Shown: positions 38,051 through 47,346, counted from the first letter of the stretch. The stretch: 64,000 nucleotides of DNA from Blastococcus sp. TF02A-26 (GCF_003319125.1 NZ_QOHG01000020.1:1-64000); one strand, 5' to 3'. A program made the numbers and translations. Notes: generated by a model from the letters alone, not told the origin.

Positions 38051-40239
38051 GCCTTCTCCAGGTACTCGGCGCGCTCGTCGGTGGCCAGGGCGGCCACCTC
38101 CATGGCCAGGCCCGGGTGGTCGGCGAGCCCGCGCTCGGTGGCCAGCAGCGCCGTCGCCTCGGTGCGGGCACGGGCGATGAGGTCCTCGTCCTCCAGCAGC
38201 GACAGCAGCCGGATGCCCGAGCGGCGCCCGGACTGGGCGGCTCCGAGGACGTCCCCCTCGCGGCGGGTCTCCAGGTCCAGGCGGGCCAGCTCGAAGCCGT
38301 CGGAGGTGCTCGCCACGGCGGCCAGCCGCTGGCCGGTCGCCGAGGACGACGAGGCCTCCGAGACCAGCAGGCACAGCCCCGCGTGCTTGCCCCGGGCCAC
38401 CCGGCCGCGCAGCTGGTGCAGCTGGCTGACGCCGAACCGGTCGGCGTCCATGACGACCATGACGGTCGCGTTCGGGACGTCGACGCCGACCTCGACGACG
38501 GTGGTGGCCACCAGCACGTCGGTCTCCCCCGCGGCGAAGGCGCGCATCCGGGCGTCCTTCTCGTCGGGGGTGAGCCGGCCGTGCAGGACGTCGAGCCGCA
38601 GCCCGGCCAGCGGTCCCTCGCGCAGCGCCTCGGCGACGTCGAGCACCGCCAGCGGGGGCCGGCGGGCAGAGCCGTCGTCGGCGGCCGCGCCGTCGTCCTC
38701 CCCCGGCTCGTCCTCCGAGCCGCCCTTCTCCCCCTCCAGGTCGCCGATCCGCGGGCAGACCACGTAGGCCTGCCGGCCGGCGGCGACCTCCTCGCGCAGC
38801 CGCTCCCACGCCCGGTCCAGCCAGGCCGGCTTCTCGCCGACCGGCACCACCGAGCTGCTGACCCCGCCGCGGCCGCTGGGGAGCTGCCGCAGCGTCGAGG
38901 TCTCCAGGTCGCCGTAGACGGTCATCGCGACCGTGCGCGGGATCGGGGTGGCGGTCATGACCAGGACGTGCGGCGGGCGGTTGCCCTTGGCGCGCAGGGC
39001 GTCGCGCTGCTCGACGCCGAAGCGGTGCTGCTCGTCGACGACGACCAGGCCGAGGTCGGCGAAGTCGACGCCCTCCTGCAGCAGGGCGTGGGTGCCGATC
39101 ACGATGCCGGCGCTGCCGTCGGCGACCGCGGCCCGCGCCTCCCGGCGCGCGGCGGCGCGCTGCGAGCCGGTGAGCAGGACGACGCGGGTGCCGGCCGGGT
39201 CGCCGTCGAGCTCGCCGGCCCGGCCGAGCGGGCCGAGCAGCGCGGAGATGCCGCGGGCGTGCTGGGCGGCGAGCACCTCGGTGGGGGCGAGCAGCGCCGC
39301 CTGACCGCCGGCGTCGACCACCTGCGCCATGGCCCGCAGCGCCACGACGGTCTTGCCGGAGCCGACCTCGCCCTGCAGCAGCCGGTGCATGGGGGCGTCG
39401 CGGTCCAGCTCGGCGGCCAGCTCCTCGCCGACCTCGCGCTGGCCCTCGGTGAGCGCGAACGGCAGCGCGGCGTCCACCGCGTCGAGCAGGCCCCCCGGCC
39501 GGCGCGGACGGGCGATGCCGGGCTCCAGCGCCGCGGCCCGGCGGCGGGCGGCGAGGGTGAGCTGGAGGACCAGGGCCTCGTCCCACTTGAGCCGCTGCTC
39601 GGCGCGCTCGACGTCCTCGGCGCTCGTCGGCCGGTGGATGTCCAGCAGCGCGGCCGGCAGGCCGGAGAGCCCGTGCCGCGCGCGGATGTCCTCGGGCAGC
39701 GGGTCCTGCACGAAGCCGAAGCCGCCACCGGAGTCGAGCAGCAGCTTGACCGACCGCTGGATCACCCAGCTGCTGACCTCCTTGCTCGCCGGGTAGATCG
39801 GGATCAGTGCGCGGGCCCACTCCTCGTCGTCGTCACCGGTGATGAGGTGGAAGTCGGGATGGGCGAACTGCTTGGAGTTGCGGTACTCCCCCACCGTCCC
39901 GGCGAACAGGCCCCAGTCGCCCTGTGACAGCTGCCCGTGGCGGTGGTTGAAGAAGACCAGCTGCATGGTCCCGGCGCCGTCGCCGACGGTCACCTCGGTG
40001 AGCATCCCCTTGCGCTGGCGCATGGGCCGGGTGGTGACCTTGCGGACCTGCGCCAGGACGGTGACCCGGTCGCCGACCTGCAGGTCGTCGAGGCGGGCCA
40101 TCTCGCCGCGCTTGGCGTAGCGCCGCGGGTAGTGCCGCAGCAGGTCGCGCACCGTGTGCAGACCGAGCGAGGTCGCCATCGCCTTGGCCGTCTTCGGGCC
40201 CAGCACCTTGGACAGGTCGGTCGCGAGGTCGACGGCCAC
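38047..40239 (-). CDS. recG: ATP-dependent DNA helicase RecG
   Basis: A 730-aa helicase for replication fork and junction remodelling. The wedge domain (KRGEMARLDDLQVGDRVTVL) precedes the helicase motor: Walker A LLQGEVGSGKTVVALRAMAQ, DEQH box LVVVDEQHRFGVEQRDALR, motif III TATPIPRTVAMTVYGDL, and QLRGRVARGKHAGLCLLV. The GTG start lies directly after the stop of the DAK2 gene. Confidence 0.96.
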   Translation of the reverse strand: MAVDLATDLSKVLGPKTAKAMATSLGLHTVRDLLRHYPRRYAKRGEMARLDDLQVGDRVTVLAQVRKVTTRPMRQRKGMLTEVTVGDGAGTMQLVFFNHRHGQLSQGDWGLFAGTVGEYRNSKQFAHPDFHLITGDDDEEWARALIPIYPASKEVSSWVIQRSVKLLLDSGGGFGFVQDPLPEDIRARHGLSGLPAALLDIHRPTSAEDVERAEQRLKWDEALVLQLTLAARRRAAALEPGIARPRRPGGLLDAVDAALPFALTEGQREVGEELAAELDRDAPMHRLLQGEVGSGKTVVALRAMAQVVDAGGQAALLAPTEVLAAQHARGISALLGPLGRAGELDGDPAGTRVVLLTGSQRAAARREARAAVADGSAGIVIGTHALLQEGVDFADLGLVVVDEQHRFGVEQRDALRAKGNRPPHVLVMTATPIPRTVAMTVYGDLETSTLRQLPSGRGGVSSSVVPVGEKPAWLDRAWERLREEVAAGRQAYVVCPRIGDLEGEKGGSEDEPGEDDGAAADDGSARRPPLAVLDVAEALREGPLAGLRLDVLHGRLTPDEKDARMRAFAAGETDVLVATTVVEVGVDVPNATVMVVMDADRFGVSQLHQLRGRVARGKHAGLCLLVSEASSSSATGQRLAAVASTSDGFELARLDLETRREGDVLGAAQSGRRSGIRLLSLLEDEDLIARARTEATALLATERGLADHPGLAMEVAALATDERAEYLEKA

Positions 40240-41874
40240 TCACTCCACCCCCACCAGCAGCGGCACCCCCGCCGCTCCGCCGTCGTAGCGCACGACCTCG
40301 ACCGTCGGGTGGGCCGTGGCCAGGTGCCGGCACGCGGCGTCGCCGAGCTCGACGTCCGGCCCGACCACGAGGGTGGCCAGCTCGCCGCCGGCCGACAGCA
40401 GCCGGTCCAGCAGCTCGCAGGCCACCGCCACCCGGTCCGGCCCGACCACGACGACGTCGCCCTCCGCCGAGCCCAGCGTGTCGCCGGGCTGGCAGCGGCC
40501 CGCCGTGGTCAGCGCCTCCTGCTCGGCGACGGTGATCTCCGCCCACCGGGTCGCGGCCGCGGCCTCGGCCATGGTCACCACGTCGTCGCCGAAGTGCCGC
40601 GACGGGTCCGCGACGGCGAGCGCGGCCAGACCCTGCACCGGGGACCGGGTCGGGAGGACGGCGACCTCGCGGCCCAGCTCCCGGGCCCGGACGGCGGCGC
40701 GCGAGGCCACCGGGGCCAGCGCCGCGTCGTTGGGCAGGACGACGACCGCGGCGGCGGTCGAGCCGAGCACCTCGTCCAGGACGTCGTCCTCGGTCACGCC
40801 GTCCGGCCCGCAGGTGACGACGAAGACGCCCTCGGCGGCGAAGAGCTGCGCGAGGCCCTCGCTGGGGGCGATCGCCACGACAGCCCGCGTGCCCTGCACC
40901 GGGGCCGCCGGCGGGACCGGCGCCAGCGGGCTGACCGAGATCCGGTGCGGCCGCCCGGCCTCGATGCCGGCCTCGATCGCCGCGCCCACGTCGGCGACGT
41001 GCACGTGCACGTTCCACTCGCGGCCGGTCGGGGTGTCGACGCCGACGACGACGAGGCTGTCGCCGAGCTCGGCCAGCCGGGCCCGCAGCCGGGCCACCGC
41101 GGCCTCGTCGGCGTCGGCCAGCAGGTACTGGACCTCGCTGCCCGGGCCCGCGGGCGGCTGGTGCGGCAGGTCGTGGTCGCCGGGATGGGGGTGGTGGTGC
41201 CCGGCCGCGGAGCCGGTGTCGCGGTGGGCGTGCCGGCGGGCCAGGGACGGGCGGGCCGGCTCGACCCCGGTGACGGTGGTGACCAGCGCGTCGAGGACCA
41301 GGCACAGCCCCGCACCGCCGGCGTCCACCACACCCGCGTCGCGGAGCACGGCGAGCTGCCCGGGCGTGGCCTCGAGCGCCACGCGGGCGCCGTCGGCGGC
41401 GGCCCGGACGACGTCGGCGAGGTCGGTCCGGCCCTCGGCCGCCGCGGCGACCGCGGCCTCGCCGCCGGCGCGGGCCACGGTGAGGAAGGTGCCCTCCTCG
41501 GGTTCGGCGACCGCGGCGTACGCGGTGTCGGCCGCGCTCTGCAGCGCCTTGGCGAAGCCGGGCCCGTCGGCCGGTCCGGCCGTGGCGAGCTGGTCGGCGA
41601 GGCCACGCAGCACCTGGGCGAGGATCGTGCCGGAGTTGCCGCGCGCACCGAGGACCGCGCCGCGGGCGATCACCGACCACGCCGACTCGCCCTCGTCCGC
41701 CGCGTCGAGGGCGGCCACCGCCGCCTCGGCGGTGAGCAGCAGGTTGGTCCCGGTGTCGCCGTCGGGCACCGGGAAGACGTTCAGGTCGTCGAGCCGGCCC
41801 CGGGCCTCGGACAGCGCGGCGACCGCGGCCCGGCACCACCGCCCGGCCGCGGCGTCGTCCAGCACCGGCAACAC
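40240..41874 (-). CDS. DAK2/DhaL domain protein, FakA-like
   Basis: A 544-aa protein. The N-terminal DhaL (DAK2) nucleotide-binding domain has LDDLNVFPVPDGDTGTNLLL with the three Mg-binding Asp, GARGNSGTILAQVLRG and DAGVVDAGGAGLCLVLDAL. A His-rich linker (residues about 215-235) follows, then the FakA C-terminal part. In Firmicutes FakA phosphorylates fatty acids with FakB; no fakB is in the window. The partner and substrate are unproven. Confidence 0.85.
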   Translation of the reverse strand: MLPVLDDAAAGRWCRAAVAALSEARGRLDDLNVFPVPDGDTGTNLLLTAEAAVAALDAADEGESAWSVIARGAVLGARGNSGTILAQVLRGLADQLATAGPADGPGFAKALQSAADTAYAAVAEPEEGTFLTVARAGGEAAVAAAAEGRTDLADVVRAAADGARVALEATPGQLAVLRDAGVVDAGGAGLCLVLDALVTTVTGVEPARPSLARRHAHRDTGSAAGHHHPHPGDHDLPHQPPAGPGSEVQYLLADADEAAVARLRARLAELGDSLVVVGVDTPTGREWNVHVHVADVGAAIEAGIEAGRPHRISVSPLAPVPPAAPVQGTRAVVAIAPSEGLAQLFAAEGVFVVTCGPDGVTEDDVLDEVLGSTAAAVVVLPNDAALAPVASRAAVRARELGREVAVLPTRSPVQGLAALAVADPSRHFGDDVVTMAEAAAATRWAEITVAEQEALTTAGRCQPGDTLGSAEGDVVVVGPDRVAVACELLDRLLSAGGELATLVVGPDVELGDAACRHLATAHPTVEVVRYDGGAAGVPLLVGVE

Positions 41875-41938
41875 GGGCGGAGAGTACCCACGCGGACCGA
41901 CGTGACCGGGGCGCGCGACGTCGTCGCCGAGGAGCGGC

Positions 41939-41944
41939 TAGACT
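41939..41944 (+). promoter_or_regulatory. Candidate -10 element for rpmB
   Basis: TAGACT lies 73 bp upstream of the rpmB GTG at 42017. It fits the TANNNT pattern; no clear -35. Confidence 0.4.
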
Positions 41945-42016
41945 GGCCGACGGTCTGTACGCGGTCGCCGTCCGAGCGCCGCCGTGAAGTGAACGAATCT
42001 CTGGGAGTGATCCGCC

Positions 42017-42208
42017 GTGGCTGCCGTGTGCGATGTGTGTGGCAAGGGCCCCGGTTTCGGTATGTCGGTGTCGCACTCGCACCGCCGCACGCCGCGCCGT
42101 TGGAACCCGAACATCCAGTCCGTGCGGGCCCTCGTGGCTCCCGGCAACCGTCGCCGGATCAACGCGTGCACCTCGTGCATCCGCGCCGGCAAGGTCGTCC
42201 GCGCCTAG
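42017..42208 (+). CDS. rpmB: 50S ribosomal protein L28
   Basis: A 63-aa L28. It begins MAAVCDVCGKGPGFGMSVSH and ends INACTSCIRAGKVVRA; the two CxxC pairs form a zinc site (the Cys-plus form). GTG start. It stands divergent from the DAK2 gene, as in other Actinobacteria. Confidence 0.96.
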   Translation: MAAVCDVCGKGPGFGMSVSHSHRRTPRRWNPNIQSVRALVAPGNRRRINACTSCIRAGKVVRA

Positions 42209-42228
42209 GCGCTGACCCCTCGAACGTC

Positions 42229-42259
42229 GGACCCCGGAGACCAGCGGTCTCCGGGGTCC
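42229..42259. terminator. Hairpin terminator after rpmB
   Basis: A perfect 14-bp stem (GGACCCCGGAGACC and GGTCTCCGGGGTCC) with a 3-nt AGC loop and a TT tail, 20 bp after the rpmB stop. It also serves the convergent kinase-like gene that ends at 42286. Confidence 0.85.
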
Positions 42260-42285
42260 TTCGCGTGTGCCCGGGACGCGGGCGG

Positions 42286-42915
42286 TCAGTGGCCGCCGAT
42301 GCCGCGGGCCCGGGCGGCGGAGACGACCAGGTCCACCACGGAGTCCAGCGGGAACGCCGTCCCGTCGACGACGAGGTGGTAGCTGCGCGGCGAGCGCGAG
42401 TCGACGCGGTAGAAGTGCCGGACGTAGGCCTCCCGCGCGCGGTCGTTGGCCTCCATCTCGCGGCGCACCTCGTCCCGCGGCCGGCCGGTGCGGGCCACGA
42501 CGGCCGCGACCCGGCGCTCCGGCGGCCCGTCGAGCCGCACGTGGAGCGCGTCGGAGCGGTCGTGCAGCACCAGGGCGGCCGCCCGCCCCAGCACCACTCC
42601 CCCGACACCGGCGGCGATCTCGCCCAGCACCCGCTCGGTCTGCTCCCGGAAGGCCCGCTCGTCGGGCACGCCGGTCATCGGCACGACCCCGCCCACCGGG
42701 TCGGGGACGCTGCCGAGGGAGGCCACGAGCCGCCACAGGCCGCGGGCGACCCGCTCGTCGTTCTCCTCGGCCTCCTCGAGCGGGACGCCGAGCCGGCCGG
42801 CCACCTGGAACGGGATGGCGCGGTCGTGGAACGGCAGGCCCAGGCGCTCGGCCACGGCCGGCCCCACGTCGACCCCGCCGGCGCCGTAGGACGCCGAGAT
42901 CGTCACGACGCCCAC
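42286..42915 (-). CDS. Cytidylate kinase-like family protein
   Basis: A 209-aa P-loop kinase-like protein. VVTISASYGAGGVDVGPAVA is the modified nucleotide-binding loop, and FHDRAIPFQVAGRLGVPLEE, VVLGRAAALVLHDRSDALHV and the NDRAREAYVRHFYRVD stretch fit the cytidylate-kinase-like family. The true substrate is unknown. The GTG overlaps the end of the GNAT gene by 13 bp. Confidence 0.82.
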   Translation of the reverse strand: MGVVTISASYGAGGVDVGPAVAERLGLPFHDRAIPFQVAGRLGVPLEEAEENDERVARGLWRLVASLGSVPDPVGGVVPMTGVPDERAFREQTERVLGEIAAGVGGVVLGRAAALVLHDRSDALHVRLDGPPERRVAAVVARTGRPRDEVRREMEANDRAREAYVRHFYRVDSRSPRSYHLVVDGTAFPLDSVVDLVVSAARARGIGGH

Positions 42916-43475
42916 GACTGCTCCTCCCCGGTCCGCTGCCCGCCGGTCAGGTCCCCGCCGTCCAGCTGCTTGCCGAGGAAGACCGCTCCCGGCGAGTCGG
43001 CGTAGACCCCGTAGCCCGGTACCGGCCCGTAGCCGCGCGCCGCGTAGAGGGCCAGCGCCTCCGGCTGACGGTCCCCGGAGTTGAGCACGACCGCGCGGTG
43101 TCCGGCCTGCGCCGCGCTGGACTCCAGCGCGTCCATGACCAGCCCGGCCAGCCCCAGCCGGCGGGCCGCGGGTGCCACGTAGACGCGCTTGACCTCCACG
43201 ACCCCCGGCGCGTGCACCCGCCAGGCCCCGCAGGCGCCCGGCTCGCCGTCCACCTCGGCGACCAGGAACAGGCCCTCCGGCGGCACGAACTCCGCGGGGT
43301 CGACCACCGCCTCGTCCGGCCCGCCGTAGCGGGTGACGTACTCCTGCTGCACGGCGGCGACGAGCTGCTGGGCGACCGGCGAGTCGTACCCGGCCGCCCG
43401 CAACCGGACGACCCGGCCGTCGGGCAGCACGTGCCCGGTCCCGTCCGGGGTGACCCCGTCACCTGAAATGCGCAT
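42903..43475 (-). CDS. GNAT family N-acetyltransferase
   Basis: A 190-aa acetyltransferase. The acetyl-CoA site is VEVKRVYVAPAARRLGLAGL with the R/Q-x-x-G-x-A-like ARRLGLA, and the later VVLNSGDRQPEALALYAARG is typical. The ATG lies 17 bp inside thiL and has a GAGGAACGGG site. The substrate is unknown. Confidence 0.85.
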   Translation of the reverse strand: MRISGDGVTPDGTGHVLPDGRVVRLRAAGYDSPVAQQLVAAVQQEYVTRYGGPDEAVVDPAEFVPPEGLFLVAEVDGEPGACGAWRVHAPGVVEVKRVYVAPAARRLGLAGLVMDALESSAAQAGHRAVVLNSGDRQPEALALYAARGYGPVPGYGVYADSPGAVFLGKQLDGGDLTGGQRTGEEQSWAS

Positions 43476-44481
43476 GTCCCGTTCCTCCCGCACCCAGTTC
43501 CGCGGCGACCTCCGCGGCCGGCCGGCCGTCGACCCGCACGCCCGGTCCGCCGTCGGCCGCGCGCACGGTCCCGATCCCCGACCAGCCGGGTGGCAGCGTC
43601 GCACCCGCCGGGAACGTCGCCAGCAGCGCGTGGTCCTCCCCGCCGGTGAGCACCCAGCCCAGGGGGTCGGCGCCGAGAGCCGCGGCGACCTGCGGCAGCG
43701 GCCCGGGGAGGTCCAGCGTGACCGCCCGCAGCGCCGCGACGTCGACGTCCACCACCACCCCGCTGGCGTCGGCGAGGTGGCCGGCGTCGGCGAGCAGCCC
43801 GTCGCTGACGTCGCACATCGCGGTGGCGCCGGCGTCGGCGGCCGCGGGGCCGGCCGCGTACGGGGGCTCGGGCCGACGGTGCGCGCGGACCGCGGCCAGC
43901 GGACTGGAGAAGCCCCGGCGCAGCACCGCCAGCCCGCACGCCGACCAGCCCAGCCGCCCGGCCAGCGCGAGCACGTCGCCGGGCGCGGCCCCCGAGCGCA
44001 GCACCGGCCGCCGGCCCCCGAGGTCACCGAGCGCCGTCACCGACAGGACGACGGCGGCGCTGTCCGGGGCCGAGGCGACGGTGTCGCCGCCCACCACCGC
44101 GGCGCCCAGCGGACCGGCCTCGGCCGCCAGCCCGTCGGCGACCTGCTCGAGCCAGGCGGTCGGGGTGTCCGCCGGGCAGGCCAGCCCGACCAGCAGCGCG
44201 GTGGGGACGGCGCCCATGGCCGCGACGTCGGCCAGGTTCGCCGCCGCGGCCTTGTGCCCGACGTCGAGGCCGGTCGACCAGTCGCGGCGGAAGTGCCGGC
44301 CCTCGACGAGCACGTCGGTGGTCGCGACCACGCGGCCGTCGGGGGTCCGCAGCACCGCGGCGTCGTCGCCGGGGCCGACCTCGGTGGCCCGCGCCGCGCC
44401 CGCCCGGGCGACCACCCGGTCGATGAGCGCGAACTCCCCCAGGGTCCCGACGGTCTCCTCCGGGGTGCCGGGCCGTGTCAC
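43459..44481 (-). CDS. thiL: Thiamine-monophosphate kinase
   Basis: A 340-aa ThiL that converts thiamine phosphate to thiamine pyrophosphate. GTLGEFALIDRVV, GPGDDAAVLRTPDGRVVATT, LVEGRHFRRDWSTG, AAVVGGDTVASAP and AMCDVSDGLLADAGHLA are family motifs. The GTG at 44481 has a GGGGG stretch upstream; an ATG at 44520 would lengthen it by 13 residues. Confidence 0.92.
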   Translation of the reverse strand: MTRPGTPEETVGTLGEFALIDRVVARAGAARATEVGPGDDAAVLRTPDGRVVATTDVLVEGRHFRRDWSTGLDVGHKAAAANLADVAAMGAVPTALLVGLACPADTPTAWLEQVADGLAAEAGPLGAAVVGGDTVASAPDSAAVVLSVTALGDLGGRRPVLRSGAAPGDVLALAGRLGWSACGLAVLRRGFSSPLAAVRAHRRPEPPYAAGPAAADAGATAMCDVSDGLLADAGHLADASGVVVDVDVAALRAVTLDLPGPLPQVAAALGADPLGWVLTGGEDHALLATFPAGATLPPGWSGIGTVRAADGGPGVRVDGRPAAEVAAELGAGGTGHAHFR

Positions 44482-44573
44482 GGGGTGCCCCCGATCACTG
44501 CGGTAGGTTGCGAGCCGCACCGCCGCCCGGCCGCCGCACCCCGGCGGCAGCGCTGCCCGAGGAAGGTTCTCCC

Positions 44574-44807
44574 GTGGTCCACGCCTACATCCTGATCCAG
44601 ACCGAGGTCGGCAAGGCCGCGCAGGTGGCCACGACCATCGCCGACATCGCCGGGGTGACCAAGGCCGAGGACGTCACGGGCCCCTACGACGTCATCGTCC
44701 GCGCCGAGGCCGAGACCGTCGACGAGCTGGGCCGCCTCGTCGTGGCGCGGGTGCAGTCGGTGGACGGCATCACCCGCACGCTGACCTGCCCCGTCGTCAA
44801 CATCTGA
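44574..44807 (+). CDS. Stand-alone RAM/AsnC-type ligand-binding domain protein
   Basis: A 77-aa protein with only the C-terminal RAM domain of Lrp/AsnC regulators: VHAYILIQTEVGKAAQVATT, GVTKAEDVTGPYDVIVRAEA and TRTLTCPVVNI. There is no DNA-binding domain. The GTG has a GAGGAAGG site. A TAGGTT hexamer (44505-44510) is a possible -10. It could bind an amino acid and modulate a partner; the family often accompanies thiL in Actinobacteria. Confidence 0.85.
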   Translation: MVHAYILIQTEVGKAAQVATTIADIAGVTKAEDVTGPYDVIVRAEAETVDELGRLVVARVQSVDGITRTLTCPVVNI

Positions 44808-44919
44808 GCCGCTGAGCGAGCGTCCCGGGCCCGAGCCCGACGACGAGGCCGACGACCGGGCCGACGACCGCGGCGCCGTCCCCGGGGACCGGCCGGACCC
44901 GCTGCGTCGCGCCTCCCTC

Positions 44920-45447
44920 GTGCTGACGGCGATCGCCGTCCCCGTGCTCGTGGTGCTGCTCGTCCTGGCCAACCTGCGCGACGACGAGCCGGCCGACCCG
45001 CCCGTCGACGTCAGCGGCCCGAGCACCTCGGCCCGCGCCGACCTGCCGGTGCTCGAGGTCCCGGTGCCCCCGGCCACCCCCGAGACCGACGCCGCCTGCC
45101 CGCGGTTCATGACCGACCTGCCCGTCGAGCTGGCCGGTGAGCGGTCCCGGCCGGTGCGCTCGGACACCCCCTACGCCTACGCGTGGGGCGAGCCGCCGGT
45201 CGTGCTGCGCTGCGGCGTGGAGCGCCCGGCCGGCTTCGTGGTCGGCGGGCCGCAGCTGTTCGTGCTCAACGGGGTGGCGTGGTTCGTCGACACCACCGAC
45301 CCCGACGTCAACGTCTTCACCGTCGTCGACCGCTCGGTGTACGTCGAGCTGGCCATCCCGAGCAGCATCGACAGCGAGCCGGCGATCTCGCTCAGCCCGC
45401 TGATCACCGCGACGCTGCCGTACCAGGAGCCGCAGCCCGGCGCCTGA
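44920..45447 (+). CDS. DUF3515 family membrane-anchored protein
   Basis: A 175-aa reading with an N-terminal membrane segment (LTAIAVPVLVVLLVLANL) and a secreted domain (CPRFMTDLPVELAGERSRPV, AWGEPPVVLRCGVERP). The domain and position next to ddl match DUF3515. The GTG at 44920 leaves no basic residues before the membrane segment. The frame stays open and codon-like upstream to a CTG at 44812, which would give 211 aa starting MSERPGPEPDDEADDRADDR; see findings. Confidence 0.8.
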   Translation: MLTAIAVPVLVVLLVLANLRDDEPADPPVDVSGPSTSARADLPVLEVPVPPATPETDAACPRFMTDLPVELAGERSRPVRSDTPYAYAWGEPPVVLRCGVERPAGFVVGGPQLFVLNGVAWFVDTTDPDVNVFTVVDRSVYVELAIPSSIDSEPAISLSPLITATLPYQEPQPGA

Positions 45448-46149
45448 TCAGCCGGGCAGCCGCTCCAGCTGCTCGGCGACGACGGCGGCGACCTCGTCGG
45501 TGGCGGCCTCGACCGAGCCGTCCGGGACGCCGGTCACCGCGCTCACGGCCACGCTGAAGACGCCGTGCGCGCACCAGGCGAACGCCGCCGGGCCGGTCAC
45601 CCGCGTCTCCGGGTCGGGGTGCTCGACGGTGAGCAGCCGGCACCCCCCGGGCAGCGACGGCGGGTCGTGTTGCAGCGGGCCGGCGTAGTAGTCGGCCCCG
45701 TCGGCCGCGAGGTCCTCGGCGTAGGCCTCGGCCCCCGGGGCCTCGTCGAACTGGTCGACGAACACGCTGGTCACCGTGCTCCCCGGCGTCCCCCAGAAGC
45801 GCTCCCAGCCGTAGCGGTAGCCGTAGTCCTGCAGGACGGCACGCTCGTAGGCGGGGTCCTCGGCGTACCCGGCGACGTCGTCGACGGACTTCTCCCCCGC
45901 CGGCGGGGAGACCTCGGTGTCGGCGACCCGGGCCAGTCCGGACGGCACCTCGGTCACCAGCAGCGCCGAGAGCTCATCGGCCGTCGCGGGGACGACCTCG
46001 GCCGCCGCCCGGTCCGCCGCCTCCGCCGACGGCGCCGTCCCCGACGACTCCCCGTCGTCCGAGGAGCAGCCGACCGACGCGAGGACGGCCAGCGCGGCGA
46101 GGACGGCGGGCAGCGGGGCACCGGGGAGGATGCGCCGCCGGGAGGTCAC
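45448..46149 (-). CDS. Putative lipoprotein
   Basis: A 233-aa protein. The N-terminal signal ILPGAPLPAVLAALAVLASV ends at GCSSDD, giving a lipobox-like C. The rest (TADELSALLVTEVPSGLARV, EDPAYERAVLQDYGYRYGWE, AYAEDLAADGADYYAGPLQH) resembles actinobacterial lipoproteins of unknown function. The GTG overlaps the ddl stop (GTGA). The function is unknown. Confidence 0.75.
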   Translation of the reverse strand: MTSRRRILPGAPLPAVLAALAVLASVGCSSDDGESSGTAPSAEAADRAAAEVVPATADELSALLVTEVPSGLARVADTEVSPPAGEKSVDDVAGYAEDPAYERAVLQDYGYRYGWERFWGTPGSTVTSVFVDQFDEAPGAEAYAEDLAADGADYYAGPLQHDPPSLPGGCRLLTVEHPDPETRVTGPAAFAWCAHGVFSVAVSAVTGVPDGSVEAATDEVAAVVAEQLERLPG

Positions 46150-47276
46150 CGAGCGGCCGGCCCGTCGAGCGCGGCGGCCAGGAGCCGGTCGACGAGCTCC
46201 GGGTAGGCGACCCCGCTGGCGGCCCACATCCGCGGGAACATCGAGATGGGGGTGAACCCCGGCATGGTGTTGACCTCGTTGATCACCAGCCGGTCGGCGC
46301 CGTCGGGTCCCGTGCCGAGGAAGAAGTCGACCCGCGCCAGCCCCCGGCAGTCCATCGCGAGGTAGGCCCGGCTGGCGGTGGCCTGCACCAGACGGGTCTG
46401 CTCCGGCGTCAGGTCGGCCGGCACGTCGAACTCGACGGCGTCGTCGAGGTACTTCGCGTCGAAGTCGTACCAGTCGGTGCCCGGCTTGAGCCGGATCTCC
46501 GCGGGCAGGCTCGCCTCCGGCGTCCCGCCGCCGCGGGCGGCCAGCACCCCGCACTCGACCTCGCGCCCCGGGACGGCCGCCTCGACGACGACCTTCGCGT
46601 CGACGGCGGCCGCGGTGGCCACGGCGTCGGGGAACTGCGCCCAGTCGGTGACCTTGGTGATCCCGATGCTGGAGCCGGCGCGGGAGGGCTTGACGAACAC
46701 CGGCAGACCCAGCCGCTCCCGGGCCGCCTCGTCGAGCACCGCCGGATCGGGGCACAGCGCGCCGGCGGCGTCGCGGAGGACGACGTGGTCCCCCTGCGGC
46801 AGCCCGGCGGCGGCGAGGAGCTTCTTGGTGAACTCCTTGTCCATCGACGCCGCGCTGGCGAAGACCCCGGAGCCGACGTAGGGCAGGCCGCTCATCTCCA
46901 GCTGGCCCTGGATGGTGCCGTCCTCGCCGTAGGCGCCGTGCAGGACCGGGAAGACGACGTCGACCTCGACCAGGCCGTCGGCGGCGGACGCGTCGAGCGG
47001 CGCGAACCCGCGCCCGGAGGGGTCGCCGACCAGGGACACCGGCGTCCCGCCCGTGACCTCGGGCAGCTCGCCGTCGACGATCGCCAGGCGCTGCCCGGGG
47101 TCGGCGAGCACCCACCCGCCGTCCCGGGTGATCCCGACCCGGACCACCTCGTAGCGATCGGGGTCCAGGGCCGCGAGGACGCTCCCGGCCGAGACGCAGG
47201 AGATGCTGTGCTCGGCGCTGCGACCGCCGAACACCACCGCGACGCGCAGCTTCCGTGCCTGTCCGCTCATCGCCAC
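46146..47276 (-). CDS. ddl: D-alanine--D-alanine ligase
   Basis: A 376-aa ATP-grasp ligase that makes the D-Ala-D-Ala of peptidoglycan. KLRVAVVFGGRSAEHSISCV, VFPVLHGAYGEDGTIQGQLE, MDKEFTKKLLAAAG, VFVKPSRAGSSIGITKVTD and the C-terminal ARVDFFLGTGPDG with INEVNTMPGFTPISMFPRMW carry the ATP and substrate motifs. Length is normal. Confidence 0.95.
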   Translation of the reverse strand: MAMSGQARKLRVAVVFGGRSAEHSISCVSAGSVLAALDPDRYEVVRVGITRDGGWVLADPGQRLAIVDGELPEVTGGTPVSLVGDPSGRGFAPLDASAADGLVEVDVVFPVLHGAYGEDGTIQGQLEMSGLPYVGSGVFASAASMDKEFTKKLLAAAGLPQGDHVVLRDAAGALCPDPAVLDEAARERLGLPVFVKPSRAGSSIGITKVTDWAQFPDAVATAAAVDAKVVVEAAVPGREVECGVLAARGGGTPEASLPAEIRLKPGTDWYDFDAKYLDDAVEFDVPADLTPEQTRLVQATASRAYLAMDCRGLARVDFFLGTGPDGADRLVINEVNTMPGFTPISMFPRMWAASGVAYPELVDRLLAAALDGPAAR

Positions 47277-47346
47277 GGACCCTAGTCGAGCGGGCCGCGC
47301 CCGCCCGGACGGCCGCGGGGAGGGCCGTGTGGGAACCTCGTCGCCG

